Shown: piece by piece, positions 45,464-54,605 of the stretch
Layout: every line of letters starts with the position of its first letter
Numbering within the stretch: position 1 is the stretch's first letter
Origin: Natranaerovirga hydrolytica
GTDB lineage: Bacteria > Bacillota > Clostridia > Lachnospirales > DSM-24629
DNA length: 64,000 bases
Reading direction: 5' to 3'
NCBI RefSeq assembly: GCF_004339095.1
Contig: NZ_SMGQ01000013.1
Location: forward strand, 200,352-264,351
Program-made: the position numbers and the translations under genes
The notes under the pieces: model-generated
Told to the model about the DNA's origin: nothing
The model's database searches: none
What the model saw: the letters and a program-made list of their open reading frames with translations, nothing else

Positions 45464-47179
45464 ATGTTAAGTCAAGAAATACGTAAGATTGCTCCTGAAA
45501 TGGATCCTCTTAAGATCGGGATGGGATGGAGTGTTGAAGACTTGTCCAAACCACAAATTATTGTTGAAAGCACCTATGGTAATAGCCATCCAGGTAGTGC
45601 TCATTTGTTAGAATTTGTTGAAAAGGCTGAAGAAGGCATTCATTCTGTAGGCGGAAAAGGAGCGAAATATTTTGCAACAGATATATGTGATGGAATGGCT
45701 CAAGGACATGATGGTATAAATTATTCCCTAGTGTCTAGGGACATTATCGCACAATTAATAGAAATACATATTAATGCAACATCTTTTGATGGAGGTATAT
45801 TTATTTCAAGTTGTGACAAATCAGTTCCAGCACATCTAATGGCAATTGGTAGAAATAATATTCCATCTATCATTGTAACAGGTGGTGTTATGGAAGCAGG
45901 TCCAGATTTGCTTACTCTTGAACAAATAGGCACTTATAGTGCTATGGAAAAGCGTGGAGAGATAACAAAAGAACAGCTGACACAGTATAAACACAGTGCG
46001 TGCCCATCCTGTGGTGCGTGTTCATTTATAGGAACAGCAACAACAATGCAAATAATGTCTGAAGCTTTAGGATTAATGTTACCAGGAAGTGCGGTGATGC
46101 CCGCAACTTGTAATGAACTCAAAGAAGTAGCTGTAAAAGCAGGTAAACAAGCAGTTGTTTTGGCTAAGAAAGGACTAAAAGCACGTGATATTGTCACTAA
46201 GAAGTCTTTTGAAAATGCCATAATGGTTCATGCTGCAATTGCTGGTTCATCAAATACATTAATTCATATACCTGCCATTGCCCACGAGTTTGGCATTGAT
46301 ATCGATGCAGAAACTTTTGATCAAATGCATAGAAACGCACATTATTTATTAAACATTAGACCTTCAGGGAAATGGCCAGCAGAGTATTTTTATTATGCAG
46401 GTGGTGTTCCAAGAATAATGGAAGAGATTAAAAGTATATTGCATTTAGATGTTATGACAGTTACAGGAAAAACACTGGGTGAAAATTTAGATGAGCTGAA
46501 AGAGAATGGCTTTTATGATCATTGTGATAAACTCCTCCAAAAAACAGGATTAAAAAGAGAAGATATTATTCATTCATTTGAGAATCCAATTAGTAAAAAA
46601 GGTACAATTGCCATTTTGAAGGGGAATCTTGCTCCGCAAGGATCAGTCATTAAGCATAGTGCTGTACCAAAAGAAATGCATCATGCAATATTAAAAGCAA
46701 AACCTTTTGATTGTGAAGAAGATGCAATTGAGGCAGTTATAAACAAAGTTATAAAGCCAGGAGATGCTGTTATTATAAGGTACGAAGGTCCCAAAGGCAG
46801 TGGAATGCCAGAGATGTTTTATACAACAGAAGCCATAGCATCAGATGAAGAACTATCAAGCACAGTAGCCCTTATAACCGACGGTAGATTTTCTGGAGCA
46901 ACTAAAGGGCCTGCCATAGGACATGTATCACCTGAAGCAGCAGAAGGTGGTCCAATTGCTTTAATTGAAACAGATGACTTAATAGAAATAGATGTTGAAA
47001 AAAGAGAAATGAATATTATAGGTGTGAAAGGTGAAAAAAAATCAAAAAAAGAAATAGAAACAATATTAAAAAGCAGAGAAAAAAAATGGAAGCCGCAAGA
47101 GATTAAGTATCAATCAGGAGTGTTAAATATCTTTTCTAAGTTAGCCGTATCCCCAATGAAAGGTGGATATATGAAATAA
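45464..47179 (+). CDS. IlvD/Edd-family sugar-acid dehydratase
   Basis: Iron-sulfur dehydratase, 571 aa. Cluster cysteines: SSCDKSVPAHLMA, ACPSCGACSFIGTA; Mg/substrate segments: DICDGMAQGHDGINYSLVSRD, and near the C-terminus TDGRFSGATKGPAIGHVSPEAAEGGPIALI. Dihydroxy-acid dehydratase (IlvD), phosphogluconate dehydratase (Edd) and aldonate dehydratases share these. Pairing with a GntP gluconate-type permease and an FCD regulator, away from ilv genes, favours an aldonate (gluconate, galactonate or similar) dehydratase making a 2-keto-3-deoxy acid. Preceded by AAAGGAGG. Confidence 0.87.
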   Translation: MLSQEIRKIAPEMDPLKIGMGWSVEDLSKPQIIVESTYGNSHPGSAHLLEFVEKAEEGIHSVGGKGAKYFATDICDGMAQGHDGINYSLVSRDIIAQLIEIHINATSFDGGIFISSCDKSVPAHLMAIGRNNIPSIIVTGGVMEAGPDLLTLEQIGTYSAMEKRGEITKEQLTQYKHSACPSCGACSFIGTATTMQIMSEALGLMLPGSAVMPATCNELKEVAVKAGKQAVVLAKKGLKARDIVTKKSFENAIMVHAAIAGSSNTLIHIPAIAHEFGIDIDAETFDQMHRNAHYLLNIRPSGKWPAEYFYYAGGVPRIMEEIKSILHLDVMTVTGKTLGENLDELKENGFYDHCDKLLQKTGLKREDIIHSFENPISKKGTIAILKGNLAPQGSVIKHSAVPKEMHHAILKAKPFDCEEDAIEAVINKVIKPGDAVIIRYEGPKGSGMPEMFYTTEAIASDEELSSTVALITDGRFSGATKGPAIGHVSPEAAEGGPIALIETDDLIEIDVEKREMNIIGVKGEKKSKKEIETILKSREKKWKPQEIKYQSGVLNIFSKLAVSPMKGGYMK

Positions 47180-47210
47180 ATAACATAAAAAAATGAGGAG
47201 GGAACATTTT

Positions 47211-48566
47211 ATGAATGAAGCTTTTACAACTTCGCCAGAAAGGTTAATTATTTCAGCTTTAATGGGTCTAGCAGTTTTATTATTCCTAATTATCAAAGGA
47301 AAGATGCAACCTGTCATTGCAATTATTATGAGTGCTATTGTTATTGGAATTGGGGTAGGTATGCCATTACCAACAATTGTGGATACCATTTCAAGAGGTG
47401 TAGGTGACACATTACAAAGTATAGCGTTGTTGGTAGGATTAGGGTCTATGTTTGGAGCAATTTTAGAAATATCAGGTGGTGCACAAAGCATAGCAGTGAA
47501 AATGGTGGATAAATTTGGTAACAATAAAGCTGCTTGGGCATTGGGGATTGCAGGGTTAGTTATTTCGATGCCAGTATATTTTGATGCAGGACTCATTATA
47601 TTAATTCCACTTGCGTTTAGTTTAGCGAACAAAACCAAAAAATCAACGTTAACGTATGCAATACCATTGTTAGCAGGGCTTGCAGTAGGTCATGCGTTTA
47701 TACCACCAACGCCTGGACCTGTACTAATAGCAACAATGTTAGGTGTGGATTTGGGAATTGTTGTAATTGTTGGTTTAGTCATTGGGGCGTTTTCAATGGT
47801 TGTTGCAGGGCCTATTTTTGGTAAATTCATAGGTGATAAAATATATGTGCCTGTTCCAAAGAGTATTGAAGAAATGGATGACTTTGATGAATCAAAGTTG
47901 CCAAAGTTTAGAACAGTGGTTTCTATTATACTGATTCCTTTGGTATTAATTCTTTTAAATACTGCTTCAGATGTTATCCCAGCACTTTCATCTGCTAAGC
48001 CATTATTTGAGTTTATTGGTACACCTTTTATTGCTTTGACAATTGCAATATTAGTCGCTATGTATTTGTTAGGAACAAAAAATGGTTATACGAGAGAAGA
48101 ACTTGAAAAAATTATGACTAAGGCTTTGGAGCCAACTGGACTTATTTTATTGGTAACAGCTGGTGGAGGTATTTTAAGATATATGTTAGAAGATTCAGGG
48201 TTAGGTGTCGTAATTGGAGACTTGGTTTCAGTAAGTAGTTTGCCACTTGTCTTGGTAGCATTTCTTGTAGCTGGATTGGTGAGAATTTCAATAGGTAGTG
48301 CTACAGTGTCCATGATTATGGCAGCAGGAATAATGGCGTCTATGCCAGAGATTGCAGGATTATCTCAATTGCATTTAGCGGCTATATTATGTGCAATATC
48401 TGGTGGTGCAACGATTATGAGTCATGTAAATGATTCAGGTTTTTGGTTGGTTACATCACTTTTGAAAACAGATGTAAAAACCACATTTAAATCTTGGACA
48501 GTAATGGAAACAATTGTTGGTTTTTGTGGATTAATTGGTGCATTAGTATTATCTATTTTTGCATAA
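47211..48566 (+). CDS. GntP-family gluconate:H+ symporter
   Basis: 451-residue permease with ~12-14 hydrophobic helices. Family segments: LQSIALLVGLGSMFGAILEISGGA, GIAGLVISMPVYFDAGLIILIPL, GHAFIPPTPGPVLIATMLGVDLG, and C-terminal RISIGSATVSMIMAAGI with MSHVNDSGFWLVT. Start at ATG 47211 after GAGGAGGG; the frame upstream to 47193 is not used. Imports an aldonate for the dehydratase gene, 31 bases upstream and co-transcribed. Confidence 0.92.
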   Translation: MNEAFTTSPERLIISALMGLAVLLFLIIKGKMQPVIAIIMSAIVIGIGVGMPLPTIVDTISRGVGDTLQSIALLVGLGSMFGAILEISGGAQSIAVKMVDKFGNNKAAWALGIAGLVISMPVYFDAGLIILIPLAFSLANKTKKSTLTYAIPLLAGLAVGHAFIPPTPGPVLIATMLGVDLGIVVIVGLVIGAFSMVVAGPIFGKFIGDKIYVPVPKSIEEMDDFDESKLPKFRTVVSIILIPLVLILLNTASDVIPALSSAKPLFEFIGTPFIALTIAILVAMYLLGTKNGYTREELEKIMTKALEPTGLILLVTAGGGILRYMLEDSGLGVVIGDLVSVSSLPLVLVAFLVAGLVRISIGSATVSMIMAAGIMASMPEIAGLSQLHLAAILCAISGGATIMSHVNDSGFWLVTSLLKTDVKTTFKSWTVMETIVGFCGLIGALVLSIFA

Positions 48567-48585
48567 GTATTAAAAAAGATAGAAA

Positions 48586-48633
48586 AAGTTGTGTTATTTA
48601 TCATAAGAGTAATTATGATAAATAACACAACTT
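48586..48633 (+). terminator. Long hairpin after gntP (first of two)
   Basis: Perfect 19-bp stem (48586-48604 with 48615-48633), 10-nt loop, but no T tract after it. Confidence 0.7.
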
Positions 48634-48643
48634 ATTAACTCAT

Positions 48644-48737
48644 AAAAGTAACTTAATCACATTTTCAAGCACAACAGATTATCCCCTTGAAATAATCTAA
48701 GCTTATAAAACTTGAAAATGTGATTAAGTTACTTTTT
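48644..48737 (+). terminator. Very long two-tier hairpin (second of two)
   Basis: Perfect 26-bp outer stem (48644-48669 with 48711-48736) and an inner AGATTAT/ATAATCT hairpin (48676-48698), then T7. Works as a terminator but is much longer than the others in the window. Confidence 0.75.
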
Positions 48738-48786
48738 TTGATATTAAAAAAAGTAGTTTGAAAAATAAGTAAAGCAATAAGGTGTA

Positions 48787-48815
48787 TTGACATATTTTTC
48801 TAATAAGTTTATTAT
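48787..48815 (+). promoter_or_regulatory. Promoter of the first MerR gene
   Basis: TTGACA (48787-48792), 17 bases, TATTAT (48810-48815). ACCTAAGG at about 48817-48824 may be an operator half. Confidence 0.6.
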
Positions 48816-48877
48816 TTACCTAAGGAAACCTAAAATAATCCAAAAAAAGTTAATTAATAATACAGGGGTGTATGAAT

Positions 48878-49729
48878 ATGAATTTCAAAATAAGTGAGTT
48901 TGCAAAGATTTCAGGGGTGAGTCCAGATACCTTAAGACTGTATGAAAAATATGGGATTGTAAATCCTAAAAAAGATGACTACAGCAAATATCGGTATTTT
49001 TCCGACAAAGATGTTCGGTCTGTACTTAAAAGTCGTATGTTTAGAAGTTATGAATTTCCTTTACAAGAAGTAGCTCAATTAACAAAAACCAAAGATTTAA
49101 TAAGCATTATTGACTGTTTTGAAAAGAAAAGAGAAGATATAAAAGAAGAAATAAAAAGGTATAAAAGGCTACTTTGTAAAACAGAAGAATTTATTAACAG
49201 ATGTCAAAATTTAGAAGAGGATGCATTTAAATGCACTATAAAAACAAAACCCAGTATATATAGACTGATTCAAACGAAAGAAAACGCTTTGTTATATAAA
49301 GATGAACTGCATAATATTGTTAAACATTGGATGGACCATTTGCCTTATACTTTTTTTTCTCTAGTGATGCCAAAAGAAGTTTTATTGAATAATAATGAAA
49401 ACAATCATCATTCTTGGGGATTGGCTGTCAAGGAAAAAGATATAAAAAGATTAGGGTTAAAAATCAATGAATGTGCTCAATATTATCCTCAATACACATG
49501 TGTTTCCTGTATTATAAAAGAAGATGGAGAAAAAGAATTTGACAATAAGTGTCTTTGTTTTATTATGGACTATATTAAGGAGAATAATTATGAAATTATA
49601 GATGACTTAATAGGTGAAATTATAGTTGGCGTACACAATCAAGGTCAAATAACTTACTATTTAGAGATCAATATACCAATAAAAGAAAAAAATATGGTTT
49701 CTAAACTCATAAAAAATGAATTAAATTAA
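48878..49729 (+). CDS. MerR-family regulator with effector domain
   Basis: 283 residues. MerR HTH at the N-terminus: KISEFAKISGVSPDTLRLYEKYGIV, then YRYFSDKDV. A dimerisation coiled coil (residues ~75-115) and a ~150-residue C-terminal domain that resembles GyrI/BmrR effector-binding domains, rich in Cys. ATG 48878 is preferred to ATG 48872 because AGGGGTG ends only one base before the latter. The next gene has a promoter with the long spacer expected of MerR targets, so it is the probable target. Confidence 0.82.
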   Translation: MNFKISEFAKISGVSPDTLRLYEKYGIVNPKKDDYSKYRYFSDKDVRSVLKSRMFRSYEFPLQEVAQLTKTKDLISIIDCFEKKREDIKEEIKRYKRLLCKTEEFINRCQNLEEDAFKCTIKTKPSIYRLIQTKENALLYKDELHNIVKHWMDHLPYTFFSLVMPKEVLLNNNENNHHSWGLAVKEKDIKRLGLKINECAQYYPQYTCVSCIIKEDGEKEFDNKCLCFIMDYIKENNYEIIDDLIGEIIVGVHNQGQITYYLEINIPIKEKNMVSKLIKNELN

Positions 49730-49760
49730 AACATTATTCAAAAATATTATTCAAAAAAGC

Positions 49761-49826
49761 TTGACTTTGGTGTAGGTCTAAGGTTTAGAATAATATTGGT
49801 GTCGATATATAGTCTATGTATACATA
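49761..49826 (+). promoter_or_regulatory. MerR-type promoter with a 19-base spacer, plus palindrome
   Basis: TTGACT (49761-49766), 19 bases including TCTAAGG, TAGAAT (49786-49791). A perfect 12-bp palindrome TATGTATACATA follows at 49815-49826. The long spacer is the form that MerR proteins activate by DNA twisting. Confidence 0.6.
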
Positions 49827-49852
49827 CTAATATAAATAGAGGAGGTTATTGA

Positions 49853-51742
49853 ATGGGGTTAAGAAAAAGTCATTTTTTAAAATTAACAGCACTCATTTTA
49901 ATGATGATTTTAATCATTACAGGGTGTAATGAGGACGAATTATCAGAAAGCAGGTATTATAATTCAGGTACATATGCGTCTGAAGTAGAAGGGCATAATG
50001 GGAATATGGTCGTTGAAGTAACTTTTTCAGATGCGAAGATTATGCAAATAGAAGTCATAGAACATAGTGAAACCATAGATATTGTAGAACCTGTATTTGA
50101 GAATATGCCTAGAGCAATTATTAATAATCAAACTTTAGCCATAGATGCTATATCGGGAGCAACGGTTACAAGTGTTGCATTGTTATCTGCCATAGAAGAT
50201 ACTGTGGAACAAGCAGGGGGAGATGTACAAGCCTTAAGGTCTAAAGAAATAGATGATGAAGTAGGAGAAGATGAGGAAATTACAACGGACGTTGTTATTG
50301 TTGGGGCAGGTGCATCAGGAACGGCAGCGGCATTAGCTGCAGCTGAAAATGGTGTAGATGTTGTGATTTTGGAAAAAACCAATGCTATTGGTGGTGCAGG
50401 ATTGTTAGGAGCAGAAGGATTGCTTGCCTATGAAAGTCAAGCTCAAAAAGAAGCTTTAGAAACGGCAACCATCGATGACGGTTTTAGATATTTGACAAAT
50501 TATACCCACTTTAATGCCAATACCAAATTAACAAGGGCTATTTTAGAGCAATCTCCAGATACAATTGATTGGCTTTTAGGGTATGGTATGGAAACACTTT
50601 TAATTGAAAACACACAAGGTGCTCATCGTGATGACCCTAGAACATACCATAAATACGCAGATAAAAATGTGGGTTTTGAAAATATGTATAATCATTTAGA
50701 AGCAATGGGTGCCGTTGTTTATACCAATACACCTGGAGAAACGTTAATTGTGGATGAAGCTGGTCATATAACAGGTGTTATTGCTAGAAAAGAAGATGGA
50801 GGAGCATTAACGGTTAATGCTCAAGCTGTTATTATTGCAACAGGCGGGTTTGGTGGCAATATGGATATGTTAAAAGAATATATGTCAATCAACCCAGAAG
50901 ATATGTTTAATATGGCATTTCAAGCCAGTACAGGTGATGGCATTAATATGGCCTTTGAAGCCGGTGCAGATGAGTTTGGTATACGTACTTTTGAAATGCA
51001 TGCTGCTATGATTAATGCCAATTTAGAAGGTGCTAGCTTATCCAGTTTGGTTAATATTCCATTATTATGGGTTAATCAAGAAGGCGTAAGATTTACAGAT
51101 GAAAGCAATGTATATGATCATGCGTATTGGGGTAATTCAGTGTATGGTGCAGGTGGTTATTACTATTTCTTATTCGATAATAATACCGTTTCAGAGTTAA
51201 AAGAAGAGGGTTCAGATTTAAAAAATTCATTTGAAAGAACTTTTTTATTAGCACATCCTGAATTGGTAACAGGTATTACCCCACCTTTAACAGATATAGA
51301 GCAAGACTTAGAAGAAGGTATTAATAAAGATGTGGTATGGAAAGCAGACACGATTGAAGAATTAGCAGAACAAATAGGAGCTGATCCTCACCGGTTAGGA
51401 GAAACAATTAATCAGTACAATCAAGCGGTACAAGAAAAAAATGATGTGGAATTTCTAAAGCCTGAAGAATTTTTAAAATATGAAGTTAGTGAAGGACCAT
51501 TTTATGCTGTAAAAGCAGTATCTACTTCATTGGGAACTCTTGGTGGCGTAAGAATCAATGAAAGAACCCAAGCCCTCTCTACGGATTTAAAACCAATAAA
51601 CGGTTTATATGTAGTGGGTAATGATGCAGGGGGGTTATACGGCGATACCTATCCTAGTTTGGAAGGATTGTCATTGTCTTTTGCATTTAATTCTGGAAGA
51701 ATTGCAGGTTATGAATCTGCTTATAAGATTCTCAATAAATAA
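49853..51742 (+). CDS. Extracytoplasmic flavoprotein reductase (FMN-binding plus FAD_binding_2)
   Basis: 629-residue lipoprotein. Lipobox IITGC at residues ~19-23. Residues ~35-125 are an FMN-binding domain with DAISGATVTS, the site where ApbE attaches FMN covalently to Thr. From ~140 a fumarate-reductase/urocanate-reductase type flavoprotein: VVIVGAGASGTAAALAAAE with VVILEKTNAIGGAG, HRDDPRTYH, and a C-terminal TLGGVRINERTQAL and DAGGLYGDTYPSLEGLSL. It probably reduces a small alpha,beta-unsaturated acid, or another electron acceptor, on the outer face of the membrane. Acceptor unknown; ApbE and the electron donor are not in the window. Confidence 0.87.
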   Translation: MGLRKSHFLKLTALILMMILIITGCNEDELSESRYYNSGTYASEVEGHNGNMVVEVTFSDAKIMQIEVIEHSETIDIVEPVFENMPRAIINNQTLAIDAISGATVTSVALLSAIEDTVEQAGGDVQALRSKEIDDEVGEDEEITTDVVIVGAGASGTAAALAAAENGVDVVILEKTNAIGGAGLLGAEGLLAYESQAQKEALETATIDDGFRYLTNYTHFNANTKLTRAILEQSPDTIDWLLGYGMETLLIENTQGAHRDDPRTYHKYADKNVGFENMYNHLEAMGAVVYTNTPGETLIVDEAGHITGVIARKEDGGALTVNAQAVIIATGGFGGNMDMLKEYMSINPEDMFNMAFQASTGDGINMAFEAGADEFGIRTFEMHAAMINANLEGASLSSLVNIPLLWVNQEGVRFTDESNVYDHAYWGNSVYGAGGYYYFLFDNNTVSELKEEGSDLKNSFERTFLLAHPELVTGITPPLTDIEQDLEEGINKDVVWKADTIEELAEQIGADPHRLGETINQYNQAVQEKNDVEFLKPEEFLKYEVSEGPFYAVKAVSTSLGTLGGVRINERTQALSTDLKPINGLYVVGNDAGGLYGDTYPSLEGLSLSFAFNSGRIAGYESAYKILNK

Positions 51743-51768
51743 ACGATATATGATCGTATATTGTTTAT
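51739..51768 (+). other. Hairpin at the end of the flavoprotein gene
   Basis: 12-bp stem with one G-T pair (51739-51750 with 51757-51768), 6-nt loop, no T tract; may protect the transcript end. Confidence 0.5.
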
Positions 51769-51961
51769 CTAAAACTTAAGTGCTTATACCAATATTAATC
51801 AGTATAAGTTTAGAATTCATTTATTAAGATAGATCTTTACTATATATAGACTTGGTTATTAATGAAAAGTTGTTTACCATCCATTTATCCCCGTAAATGA
51901 ATATATAAATATATATAGTAAAATCTAATATAAAGTGAAGATAATCCTTCACATTACCCCT

Positions 51962-51993
51962 AAAAAAGGAGCTAATGATATAGCTCCTTTTTA
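51962..51993. terminator. Bidirectional terminator between flavoprotein and pectate lyase genes
   Basis: AAAAAGGAGCTA pairs with TAGCTCCTTTTT; works for both converging genes. Confidence 0.88.
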
Positions 51994-52004
51994 ATGTCCT
52001 CTAT

Positions 52005-53885
52005 TTAATATTCTATAGCTCCAATATCAGGTGCACTACCATTGTATGGTTCTCCAATGCTAACCCCACCATTGACTAAAAAACTATCAGGTCTTGGTAC
52101 GAATAAGTCAATATCTGGTAGAGAACCATCTGGCTGTCTTGGACTTTTTGCTAAGGCAGTGTTCACACTATAGAACATACTTGGTGTAACATTGCCAATT
52201 TGCCAACTGTTACCTTGCTGAACAGAATTGCTAGCAATTCTTACATCAACTGGTGACTGAGCGCTTAAGTTATTGATAAATGTATGTTGTCCATTAGCCG
52301 GGTTATTAGGAAAGTCAAAGTTACGTCCATTAATTCTTATGCCGTTATTATAACCTGTATTATGAATTAAAGTTAAGGCACCTGTATTGTTGTTGTGATC
52401 AAATCCTTTTCCATGGTTATCAAAAGCCATATTTCGACTTACAATATGGTTGCCAGGTAAGTGGTTACCCCCTAATTTAAAACCATTACCGCCTCCATCA
52501 AAGTCAGGATGATTCCAAATGTCTGGGTTACCATTACCAAACGCCCAGTTGTTTTCTAATACAATAGTACTTGTTGCCATCCAAAAGTCAAACCCATCAT
52601 CAGAGTTTTCCCAAGAACGGTTACCATAAAATACATTTCCAGGACCTAGAGCTTCGTATTTTGCTGCAAAACCATCTGCCATATTCCCAACTCTGCCTCT
52701 AAGGTTAAAATTACGATAACTATCATTATTTAAAAATAAATTATAAGACCCATCTTCTAAATGAAATCCTGTCAATCGATTTTCAAAAGCCACACATCGT
52801 TCGATGGTATTATTACTACCATGTATTCTAAATCCATTACCACCGGCACCAGTTAAATGAATACCAATAATATGCCAATGATCGCCGTTTAATCGCAAAC
52901 CATCTCTACCAGGTTGCTCTTCTTGTGCCCAAAAATCTAATATCGGTGTTTCCCCAGGATAATTTACAATGGTTATTGGTTTGCTTGAATTTCCACTATT
53001 ATTGACAGTGATTCGCGTATCATGGTAATAAGTCCCTTCCCTCATAACAATGACATCACCTGGTTGAGAAATACCAATGGCATGGGTTAAAGTTTCAAAA
53101 GGAGAGGATTCACTACCATTGTTGTTATTGCTTCCGTTAGTAGCTACATAAAAAGTGCGATCGCCATCAGGAATTTCAGGTAATGTTGGTGTAGGCACTT
53201 CAGGTTCGCTGTCAGTTGGCCCATCAGCCATAACTTTGATGTTATTAATGTAATGATCATGAGTATCGCTATTAGGTGTATAAGAAGTAAAAGAACTCAG
53301 ATTGGAAACTGGATTATAAAAATCTGCATTTATTATTTTTAAGTTGCCGTTAATATAGACATCCGCTTTGTTATTAGTAATATCAGCTACTATTTTAAAA
53401 TCGTACCAAGTATTGGCATTATAGCTTTCAAGGTGTGTGTAAGTATTATTAGAATGTCTGTAAGATAAATTGCCACCACTGGTTTCTAAGAAAACCCCAA
53501 TGGTGCCTTGGGTATCATAGAGTTTCATAATCTTATGAGAGCTATTAACAACAGGTTGCATAAATTGAAATTCCATTGTTATGATGTCATTCTGAGCATC
53601 AAAGTCCTTACTAAGTTTTACATTGGAAGAAGTGCTAGAGTTGTTTAAATGCACACTTTTATTATTAGAGCTCGGCACATTAGCAATCCTTACTGTTCCT
53701 CCAGATTCATCAACGGTATATCCATTGGGAATAGAGCCAGTAGATTGATTGTTAAAATTATCTTCAAGTAAAACATTAGAAGTATTAGCGACAACAATTT
53801 GTTCACCTGATAAAAAAGTTAAAGATGAAAAAATAAGTGAAAAGATTAAAAATACGTTTAAAAAAGTGCTTTTCTTAAAATTCAT
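52005..53885 (-). CDS. Secreted pectate lyase, polysaccharide lyase family 9
   Basis: Cuts polygalacturonate by beta-elimination outside the cell. Signal peptide at residues ~1-34. Residues ~38-220 form a concanavalin-like jelly-roll domain, then a Pro-rich linker (~222-240), then a PL9 right-handed beta-helix. Its catalytic set is visible: Asp404 in NMADGFAAKY, Asp429, Asp430 and Asp433 in NSDDGFDFW, and Lys470 in GNGFKLGG. The spacing closely matches the calcium ligands and catalytic Lys of Dickeya Pel9A. Ends with PDIGAIEY, a usual PL9 tail. 626 aa; AGGGGG before ATG. Endo or exo action cannot be told. Confidence 0.93.
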   Translation of the reverse strand: MNFKKSTFLNVFLIFSLIFSSLTFLSGEQIVVANTSNVLLEDNFNNQSTGSIPNGYTVDESGGTVRIANVPSSNNKSVHLNNSSTSSNVKLSKDFDAQNDIITMEFQFMQPVVNSSHKIMKLYDTQGTIGVFLETSGGNLSYRHSNNTYTHLESYNANTWYDFKIVADITNNKADVYINGNLKIINADFYNPVSNLSSFTSYTPNSDTHDHYINNIKVMADGPTDSEPEVPTPTLPEIPDGDRTFYVATNGSNNNNGSESSPFETLTHAIGISQPGDVIVMREGTYYHDTRITVNNSGNSSKPITIVNYPGETPILDFWAQEEQPGRDGLRLNGDHWHIIGIHLTGAGGNGFRIHGSNNTIERCVAFENRLTGFHLEDGSYNLFLNNDSYRNFNLRGRVGNMADGFAAKYEALGPGNVFYGNRSWENSDDGFDFWMATSTIVLENNWAFGNGNPDIWNHPDFDGGGNGFKLGGNHLPGNHIVSRNMAFDNHGKGFDHNNNTGALTLIHNTGYNNGIRINGRNFDFPNNPANGQHTFINNLSAQSPVDVRIASNSVQQGNSWQIGNVTPSMFYSVNTALAKSPRQPDGSLPDIDLFVPRPDSFLVNGGVSIGEPYNGSAPDIGAIEY

Positions 53886-54523
53886 TTGTTTTCCCCCTAC
53901 AAAAAAAGTATTTGTGTTTTTTAATCCTAATACATTGAATACGTTACATTAATAGAATACACAAATATGTTAAGGCGGAAAGAAAATAAAAAAAATCATT
54001 AAAACACCCCCTCAAAAAGATAAATTGAGTTATTAAAACCCCTTGTAGAATACAAGTAAGGTTGTTAAGCAAGATATAATCAATAAATTAGAGCATAAAG
54101 CTATGTAAATTCAATTAGATGTGTAAGGTATTAAAAATCAGTGAAAAGTTTCATATGTTATATACAAAATAATTTATACAAAAGAACATTTTAGTATTAA
54201 AACAATTAATGTAGATAAGATTAATTAGGATTAGTCAAATGAGATTATGTCATAAGGAGTAAGGACTCAGTAATTCCGCGAAAATAGTTGAAAGAAATAC
54301 AAAAAACTACAATTAAAACGAAATATAAAATATTGTGTTTATGATAATATTAGCACATTATAAAAAATTTGTCACTTAAAATATTAAGATATTGAAAACA
54401 TAATATGATATTATTTGATAAATAAGCTTATAATGATAGTTTTAAATAGTGAGTTTTATTAGACTAGACATTAAGTTGAAAAACAACGTTATTTTAGTAA
54501 CCTACTTAACACATAGGTATTGA
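53886..54523. other. 638-base gene-free region
   Basis: Very AT-rich. It must hold the pectate lyase promoter (leftward). No convincing open frame, riboswitch or repeat-family copy was recognised. The only less AT-rich part is about 54255-54290 (AAGGAGTAAGGACTCAG, then TTCCGCG), which could not be assigned. Confidence 0.5.
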
Positions 54524-54580
54524 TTGACAAAGAAAAACAAACAAAGTATAATACAATTTGACATAATGATAATGAAAATG
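54524..54580 (+). promoter_or_regulatory. Consensus promoter and Fur box of the iron-uptake operon
   Basis: Perfect TTGACA (54524-54529), 17 bases, perfect TATAAT (54547-54552). Just downstream, 54563-54580 consists of three hexamers ATAATG, ATAATG, AAAATG, the repeat form of a Fur box (GATAAT units). Position downstream of -10 fits repression in iron-rich cells. Confidence 0.8.
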
Positions 54581-54605
54581 AAATTCAACATTCAGGAGGA
54601 TGAAA

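Noticed and set aside
45464-47179. Calling the IlvD/Edd protein dihydroxy-acid dehydratase (ilvD)
   Set aside because: Sequence alone allows it, but the operon with GntP and an FCD regulator, far from other ilv genes, fits an aldonate dehydratase better.
47141-47638. 165-codon leftward open frame under the gntP gene
   Set aside because: Hydrophobic only because it mirrors a membrane protein gene; no start signal and fully covered by GntP.
54240-54300. Less AT-rich patch considered as a riboswitch
   Set aside because: No match to c-di-GMP, lysine, SAM, glycine or other leaders I can recall, and no terminator or gene directly follows it.
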